A stretch of DNA of 6,446 nt from Patescibacteria group bacterium (GTDB lineage: Bacteria; Patescibacteriota; Minisyncoccia; Minisyncoccales; GWA2-46-15). The notes beneath the pieces are model-generated. The model had not been told where the DNA came from, searched no databases, and saw only the letters and a list, made by a program, of their open reading frames with translations. The stretch is from the NCBI GenBank assembly GCA_018895125.1, contig JAHIOR010000047.1:1-6446 (forward strand). Direction: 5' to 3'. A program made the position numbers and the translations under genes. Below, piece by piece: positions 5,425 through 6,446 of this stretch (position 1 is the stretch's first letter; every line of letters starts with the position of its first letter).

Positions 5425-5661
5425 ATGAATAAAGAATCAAAACCAAAACAGTTTAGTGTGTTTTTAGAAAGGAAAATAAATGCCCGAAGGATAGAACCGA
5501 AACTAGAAAAGACCAAGCTTTCTTTTAAAGAGATTGTTATTACTATTGGCGTGGTTTTGGGCGCTATTTTAGGAACATTGATCATGGCAGCTTTTTTGAT
5601 TAGTATTGTTACTGGGATCATTTATGGACTAAAAACACTTATTCGCATTCTGCAATCATAG
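5425..5661 (+). CDS. Small membrane protein, 78 residues, unrecognised
   Basis: The protein has a basic N-terminal half (residues 1-32, many Lys/Arg, containing FLERKINARRIEPKLEK) and one long hydrophobic segment (about 34-66, rich in Ile, Val, Gly and Leu). It ends YGLKTLIRILQS. The hydrophobic stretch could be one long or two short membrane helices with a turn near GLGTL-like small residues at about 46-50; by the positive-inside rule the N-terminus is cytoplasmic. The frame is open upstream to an ATG at 5323, but that start would place the TATAAT box inside the gene and overlap the thpR promoter, so 5425 is preferred. It is followed 49 bases later by the lysine-rich gene on the same strand. 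I recognise no family. Confidence 0.6.
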   Translation: MNKESKPKQFSVFLERKINARRIEPKLEKTKLSFKEIVITIGVVLGAILGTLIMAAFLISIVTGIIYGLKTLIRILQS

Positions 5662-5710
5662 AGTGCTTAAAAGAATTAAACTAATGGGTTTTAAAAAACA
5701 TTATTAATCT

Positions 5711-6175
5711 ATGAAAAAGCCAAAAACAAGTAAAAAAGAAAAAACGCTTAAAAAGAAAAAAGAAGAAACAGATATCCAAAAGGTTGTTAACTATTATTTT
5801 TACAGTAAGGGTTTGTCTTTAGATAAAATCAAGAAAGATGCTAAAAAGAAAAAAATCATTTATTCAAGATTCACCAGGCCAGCCAAACAACTTTTAGTTC
5901 TGGCGGGCTCTTCTAAAAAAGCCATGGCAGCCATTGATAAGGTGGCTAAATGGGCCAATTCAAGAAAGCTTGACTATGCTATTGAAACCGTTTTCAAGAA
6001 ATGGCTGGAATTAGACAGATTAAAGCCTAAAGAAATAGTTAAAAAGCCATATTTTCAGGGAGATCCTTTAATTTGGTCAGAATCAAAAAGAAAGTGGTAT
6101 GTGGTCAGCCGCGGCGGCGACTGGCTGGAATTTGTTGGCAAGGAAGAAGAAGTCGAGTGGCGTATCATTAAATAA
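5711..6175 (+). CDS. Uncharacterised lysine-rich protein, 154 residues
   Basis: I cannot name a family. Residues 1-20 are almost only Lys, Thr, Ser and Glu, a disordered basic tail. Residues 21-105 are predicted helical, with SKGLSLDKIKKDA (32-44) and LLVLAGSSKKAMAAIDKVAKW (61-81). The C-terminal part (113-154) is rich in Trp, Tyr and Gly: PYFQGDPLIWSESKRKWYVVS (113-133), then GGDWLEFVGKEEEVEWR (135-151), which looks like a small beta-sheet module. The very basic character (many KK pairs) suggests a nucleic-acid or ribosome contact, an inference only. There is no Shine-Dalgarno; CATTAT (5699-5704) six bases before the ATG could be a leaderless -10. It lies upstream of fmt on the same strand, separated by a heptamer repeat array. 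The composition and ending look like a complete, selected protein. Confidence 0.8.
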   Translation: MKKPKTSKKEKTLKKKKEETDIQKVVNYYFYSKGLSLDKIKKDAKKKKIIYSRFTRPAKQLLVLAGSSKKAMAAIDKVAKWANSRKLDYAIETVFKKWLELDRLKPKEIVKKPYFQGDPLIWSESKRKWYVVSRGGDWLEFVGKEEEVEWRIIK

Positions 6176-6176
6176 T

Positions 6177-6257
6177 TAGTATCTAGTATCTTGTAGCTAG
6201 TATCTAGTATGTTATTTCGTAATACTAAATACAAAATACTAAATACAAAAGACAAAG
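6177..6257. repeat. Heptamer tandem repeat array before fmt
   Basis: Five heptamers run from 6177 to 6211: TAGTATC, TAGTATC, TTGTAGC, TAGTATC, TAGTATG. After an 11-base spacer, a 14-base unit AATACTAAATACAA is repeated twice (6221-6248). Seen from 6223 this is also heptameric: TACTAAA, TACAAAA, TACTAAA, TACAAAA, GACAAAG. ATACTA of the second block is the reverse complement of TAGTAT of the first, so the transcript could form a hairpin between 6205-6214 and 6219-6226. The array covers the whole gap between the lysine-rich gene and fmt and contains a possible in-frame ATG (6209) for fmt. Confidence 0.85.
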
Positions 6258-6446
6258 TGAAGATTGTATTCTTCGGTACCCCAGAATTTTCAGCTACAAT
6301 TCTTGAGGCGTTAATTGCTAACAATTATGCCCCGGTTTTGGTAGTGACGGCTGGCGACAAACCAGTAGGTAGAAATAAAACTATTACTCCTCCGCCCGTT
6401 AAAGCTTTAGCCTTAAAGCGTCAAATAAAAGTTTTGCAGCCTCAAG
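6257..6446 (+). CDS. fmt: Methionyl-tRNA formyltransferase (Fmt), N-terminal fragment
   Basis: Fmt transfers a formyl group from 10-formyl-tetrahydrofolate to the methionine of initiator tRNA. The first 63 codons are present and the rest lies beyond the right edge (family about 310 residues). The N-terminal strand KIVFFGTPEF (2-11), the LEALIANNY helix (15-23), the VVTAGDKPVGRNK segment (28-40, matching the usual VTQPDRPxGR) and PPPVKALA (43-50) place it clearly. The start is uncertain: GTG at 6257 fits the conserved N-terminus, while an in-frame ATG at 6209 would add 16 residues (MLFRNTKYKILNTKDK) translated from the repeat array. Neither has a Shine-Dalgarno. I prefer GTG because homologues normally begin one to five residues before the first strand. 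Confidence 0.93.
   Translation, partial: MKIVFFGTPEFSATILEALIANNYAPVLVVTAGDKPVGRNKTITPPPVKALALKRQIKVLQPQ

Noticed and set aside
5394..5621. Minus-strand open frame antisense to the 78-residue membrane protein
   Set aside because: It has no Shine-Dalgarno or -10 box at its start; the plus-strand frame has a TATAAT box correctly placed and a coherent basic-then-hydrophobic layout.
6055..6324. Minus-strand open frame of 89 codons across the end of the lysine-rich gene, the repeats and fmt
   Set aside because: Its middle (ILDTSYKILDTNYL) is only the translated heptamer repeat, and its ends are antisense to two better supported genes.

Overview
The window looks like a piece of chromosome from a small-genome bacterium of the Candidate Phyla Radiation (Patescibacteria), most likely Parcubacteria-like. 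This is an inference. It rests on the A+T-rich sequence, tightly packed genes, several start codons lying 6-8 bases after a -10 box (leaderless mRNAs), short GC-rich palindromes inserted in frame within a housekeeping gene, a heptamer repeat array between genes, and a mix of universal genes (murC, fmt, thpR) with unrecognised small proteins. No plasmid, phage, IS or CRISPR signature is visible.

Positions 1-3585, minus strand: a compact cluster transcribed right to left in the order pyruvoyl-type histidine decarboxylase (hdcA), membrane sensor histidine kinase, murC (cut by the left edge). The gaps are 3 bases (hdcA to kinase) and a 4-base ATGA overlap (kinase to murC), so they probably form one operon from a promoter just before hdcA. 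HdcA would convert histidine to histamine and CO2; the kinase has no adjacent response regulator; MurC adds L-alanine to UDP-N-acetylmuramate. A functional link between the three is not shown, only co-transcription. MurC carries two palindromic in-frame inserts and an odd Walker A residue.

Positions 3614-4706, minus strand: two single-gene units, each with its own Shine-Dalgarno and terminator. One encodes a GNAT-like acetyltransferase with a basic tail, the other a 38-residue one-pass membrane protein with a TTGACA promoter.

Positions 4748-5661: thpR (RNA 2',3'-cyclic phosphodiesterase, minus) and a 78-residue membrane protein (plus) diverge from a 104-base gap in which both appear to be leaderless.

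Positions 5711-6446, plus strand: an unrecognised lysine-rich 154-residue protein, then a heptamer repeat array, then the beginning of fmt (methionyl-tRNA formyltransferase), cut by the right edge. No stretch longer than about 300 bases lacks a gene once the 38-residue frame is counted.
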